Below, one piece after another: positions 41,598-64,000 of a stretch of DNA of 64,000 bases. How positions within the stretch are numbered: the stretch's first letter is position 1; each line of letters begins with the position of its first letter. The notes under the pieces were generated by a model, which made no database searches, had not been told where the DNA came from, and worked only from the letters and a program-made list of their open reading frames with translations. Source of the DNA: Cristatella mucedo (Eukaryota; Bryozoa; Phylactolaemata; Cristatellidae); NCBI GenBank assembly GCA_009760855.2, contig WPIO01000040.1, forward strand, positions 714,001 to 778,000. The letters are read 5' to 3'. The position numbers and the translations under genes were made by a program.

Positions 41598-41905
41598 GGT
41601 GCACTAAAAATGAACCTAATAAAAACACTCCTATTTAGGATAGCATTTATTGCGTACCTCTGATTCGTCCTTCATGTGCTTGTGAGTGCTGACACTGTGC
41701 ACGCTGCCGCTAACCACACTCGCATGCTGACTCAGTGCATGTAACCCCTAACCATGTTATTTATGTAGTTTATCAAGCATGATATTACTCACAATTTGAT
41801 CGCATTTCCCTGTGCAGCAAATGTAAAGCGCCTAGAAAGAGATTAAGTTCTCTGCGGACACTTTATAAAGTGCATTATTATTATAATAATTATTATTATT
41901 ACATC
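41598..41905 (+). mobile_element. LINE alpha 3' end
   Basis: Short C-terminal coding remnant, 3' UTR, hairpin and ATT tail, in the copy B-copy A spacer. Confidence 0.8.
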
Positions 41906-42987
41906 TGCCAAATATTGATTTCGGTAAAGATCCATGTTAAAACATGGGTTTTACTAACACTACAGCTAATAACTATAAAATTAAGGCGATCCACAGCTAT
42001 ATAAGCTATATATATATACAGCTAAATATATATATTATAATTGCAGAAAAAAATTAATAGGCTCTCCAAACGATTTCAGCAGGTGGTAATAATTATTGTT
42101 GCATCAATTTAACTAACTTGGATCTTAAGGTGCAACTCCCTTCGCATTGGCTAATAACATGTGTTAAAGGATGGCTGAGTTTGAGGCCTTACTTAATATT
42201 ACGATGGTCCCATCGCTGCAATAACCCATGCTTGCAGCCCATAATTGCAAGTTAAAGATTTCTCACTGTACGAATCAAAACCGCGGCGTCCTCGCACCGT
42301 GGGTAAATGCCTGAAGGTCTCTTTTTATCAGTGATAGCTAGATTGGTGAGTGAGCCTAAACTAAGCTTTGGCTTGAGCTGCAGTTATTGACTATCAAATA
42401 GATTGCAATGGCAGTGTTCAGCTCCCAATATTATAAAATGTGTCGTCTTCAATATCTAGGAGAGACCCAGGCTTAAGATTTACAGCAACTACATTTTTAT
42501 CCAAATAAAGAGTGTTTCTCACTTCTTCGCCCAAACCACATGTAGCTACTCTGCCTCTTAGCAGCCGATGGACTGCGAGGACTCGAGCATGTTAATGAAG
42601 GCTACCGATTTACAGCTAAAACTGCTTGAGCGATTCAATTACTTGTAATACGCAATCCTTCTTCCGTCGGATGACTCGGAAAATTGATCCACACGACTGC
42701 AAGTATAGAGTACAAGCAGTACCATATGAGAATGGCTGTTCCTACCTGGCACCGAAGCCTGGCCAATTGTATCGTTCACGTAATCACTAGTTTTTCAACG
42801 TGATTAACCGTGTTAACCGTATTCTAGCACAGTTGATTAAGTCTCGTCAGATTAACTATTCTCTAAGGCAGCCATGATCAACTAGATATACCTAGCAGAC
42901 ATCTGTAGTAAAGTGTCCAGCAAGCCCTTCTTTTGAGTCTCAGCACAGGTTTGCTTTTTGTCTGTTGGATTAGAATGCATTAGCTGA

Positions 42988-43130
42988 TTTGAAAGCCTTT
43001 TTGTATAGCGACAGAAGAGCCTTTACGGCTATCACCACTGCTTACAGCAACGATATGGTTCACCCACCTCAGGATTCGAACCGACGACCTCGGGACAGAG
43101 TTCGTTAGGAAACCGCCATGTTTATTCAAT
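42988..43130 (-). mobile_element. tRNA-derived SINE (family 1)
   Basis: Inverted and more diverged copy in the copy B-copy A spacer; the body and box B are still recognisable. Confidence 0.75.
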
Positions 43131-43974
43131 GCCAATATAACTAAAGCTTATAATTACTATGTGAAATAATTTAAGCGGAAAAGTTTAACTTTTCCGAGCA
43201 ATATTTTTCGCTTCCAGTTAATACTTTTCCTCAGATGCACATTAATTCAAGCTGCAAAATAATCGTGATACAGTCTGCAAACCCTAATTCTTCCAGATCA
43301 TGCAAAGTGACGATGGAGAGACCTAAGTGTGTTAGGGAACCACGTTTTAAATTTAGGAAACGCTTGTCGGGATCAAAAGCTTTTGAAACCACTGACTCGT
43401 CATTGCTGTGACTGCATGAAGGTCTGGATTCGAATGCCAACTTCAGTCAAGTCTCTCTGCTACTTTGGCTTAATATCATATCAGTGTTTAACACTAATGA
43501 TTAGAGCGAACCTTTTCGAACACTCACCATCTCTCCTTTGAATCACGGTCATCACACGGCATTGGTTTTGGTAATAATTTTCTGAGATTTTCGATCAGAA
43601 TGTTTAGCTACCAGGTTTCATTAGGTAAGCCGTTGAGGGAGGAGGTAAACAAATATCTTTTGTATAGTTTAACTCGCTTTTAAAACGGATACTCTTCCTC
43701 CTTAGTACCAAACTACGGCGTTTGTTTACCTAGCACCTTGGAGAGCACAGGTTAGTAAAACTACTGCAATGCGATGCATATCCAGCTTTTAACTTTATGG
43801 ACAAACTAGGGCAACGAGTGGGCTTTACACTTAAGAGTGGCAGACAGCACGCTCAAAATGACAGTGGCTTTCACCGTGGCAGACATCAACCAACTGATTC
43901 TATGTGAGACAGTTTTCTGCTCCTTTTTTCAGATTTGTCAGGGCAGCGTAAGCCCTATGATGGAAAGAGTCCAA

Positions 43975-44275
43975 GGGCGTGCCATCCGCTTTCTCTACTC
44001 AAATCGCTTAGCTGGAAATCAAACTGCACTGAAATCCCTTGGAGACCGTGTTTTCAGTACGTATGCTCCTAAAGCGTGGATTTCACTTCTGACTGACATT
44101 TGGAATCCCCTGACTTAACGAAACGTAAAAATAAACATAGAAATTGACGTGCTTCTAGCGAAATTTGTTGGATTATCGTGTTTTTTCTTTCGCTTCTTAT
44201 CCATTTTGGCATTGAGCATGTTACCATTTACCATATTTACATGGTGACAATCCCCATGTCACCTCTAACGATGTA
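43975..44275 (+). mobile_element. Degenerate LINE alpha fragment
   Basis: The remnant reads GDRVFSTYAPKAWISLLTDI in one frame and ends in a decayed 3' UTR without the hairpin. Confidence 0.65.
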
Positions 44276-45233
44276 ATGCTCGTCAAAATTCGCGCTTCGT
44301 TTAAACTGAGTGTCTGCAAAGTACTGAGGAGTTTTAAATCTCTGGGAGGAACTACAGGGGTTATTGAGACATGCTTAAATAAGAGTAAAACTCTGTCTGG
44401 CAATGAAGTCGTTTGTGTGAAAAATTATTTGCACTGTCGGAGATATATTTGCACTTTGTGGATGTTCGCATTAAGCATGCATTATTGAACAGAAGCCATT
44501 ATTCCTTTCCAGTGAAGTAAAACCAATCTTATTTTAGAAATGTATCCGACGAAGTATCTCCCAAACTCGCTACGTGCCGGAAGCTTCAACTGTAAAGCTT
44601 CTCGTTGATCATGGTTTAAACTATTATTTTTGCAACTATGTCAGTTCTCGCTAGGGGTGCTAAAATGGCTTTCCTCAGTCGGCCAGCGAGTCTTATCGGA
44701 ATTTATGCACCCAATCGCTGCAATCCCACTGGAACTTAAACTTTTATTTTAAATAACTTCTCGATGCAGCGGAGGTGAACTTACTTGTAATAAATCATTC
44801 TATGTTATTTGATTTGGGCGATAGATCCGACGGCAAGCGTCATTTTCGCCTTCGCCTTATATGTTGGGAAAACAGGCTGCAGTGGACTACGAATAAATGC
44901 AAGTTTTCGTTTTCAGGAGAGTTTTCACAGGTTTACTAAATTAACAATGCTCTTTCCGAGTGTGAAGTAGCAATGCTCGGGCGATAGTAACTGCTCAAGG
45001 AAGCATGGCTGGAAGCAAACTCTATCTTTGGGCCTGACATGTTTAGGCGAAACACTATCAGCCGTGATCTGATTTTCAAACAAGCTGTGGCAGACCGTAC
45101 GTGTCGAGATAGGCGGCAACCTGTGCTCAGATTTCAAAAGTGCAGCTGTGAGTCAACATTTGTCGCCAATCCGTGGCACCGGTAGGGGGATGTGCTCAAC
45201 TCGCAATCTTTGCTGGGTGTCCACTGCATTATT

Positions 45234-45239
45234 TTTATT
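45234..45239 (-). terminator. Possible poly(A) signal of copy B
   Basis: An AATAAA hexamer on the minus strand lies about 115 bp past the copy B stop. The aligned site in copy A (near 12495) has lost the hexamer. This is a position-based guess. Confidence 0.3.
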
Positions 45240-45353
45240 CTTGGAATATCGAGCACAGAAGCGAAATTTTGTAATGCCATTCTCACGATTGTGGCAGTGA
45301 AAATATTAAAGTCCAACCACTGAGATAAGTAGTTTCTGAACTTTTTAGGCGCA

Positions 45354-64000
<18,647 letters not shown>

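Larger units (their letters stand above)
40451..45353. other. Spacer between copy B stop and copy A start
   Basis: It contains a LINE beta remnant, two LINE alpha pieces and a SINE. The rest (42000-42980 and 44270-45350) is AT-rich with no supported gene. Confidence 0.5.

Overview
The window comes from an animal nuclear genome, most likely an invertebrate; I cannot name the species. Genes are split into short coding exons of 60-190 bp with GT-AG introns of 0.1-7.6 kb. Between them lie decayed LINEs, tRNA-derived SINEs, LTR-element pieces and very long TA, TG, GA and TC microsatellites. Nothing looks bacterial, and I see no rRNA, genuine tRNA or CRISPR array.

The main content is a head-to-tail array of three paralogous genes on the minus strand. 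They encode copper type II, ascorbate-dependent monooxygenases of the DBH/MOXD1 family: signal peptide, DOMON domain, N- and C-terminal copper domains, and a hydrophobic tail. Copy A (40094 down to 12595) lies entirely inside the window, and I could place all 14 coding exons with matching intron phases; they give 624 codons. Copy B (from beyond 64000 down to 45354) is represented by its last seven exons. Copy C is represented by its first DOMON exon (2127-2299) and a degraded candidate first exon near 10.1 kb; the rest lies left of the window.

Introns and spacers are collinear as well (for example 2.1 kb with 32.3 kb, 10.2 kb with 40.1 kb, 12.7 kb with 45.4 kb, 16.1 kb with 52.0 kb, 20.3 kb with 55.7 kb, 23.3 kb with 60.5 kb). 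The window is therefore built from a 30-37 kb tandemly duplicated unit. The spacing grows to the right because copy B's introns took in more mobile DNA. Copy B is clean in all visible exons. Copy A has an in-frame TAA in its DOMON domain, an Arg in place of one copper-binding His, and a GC splice donor, so it may be decaying or already a pseudogene.

Mobile DNA falls into these groups: (1) LINE family alpha (CR1/L2-like C-terminus, ATT-rich tail, 3' hairpin) with about ten longer pieces and many short tails; (2) LINE family beta, with a YADD reverse-transcriptase remnant at 56.2-57.5 kb; (3) the 5' half of a LINE reverse transcriptase at 63.1-64.0 kb; (4) a remnant resembling an R2-type C-terminal zinc-knuckle/endonuclease at 62.4-62.8 kb; (5) two tRNA-SINE families, one sharing the LINE alpha 3' hairpin; (6) a pol-less LTR element with an intact 507-codon gag-like ORF inside a LINE alpha copy in a copy B intron. 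The host genes probably act in the secretory pathway, hydroxylating small amines or similar substrates using copper, oxygen and ascorbate; the substrate cannot be read from sequence.
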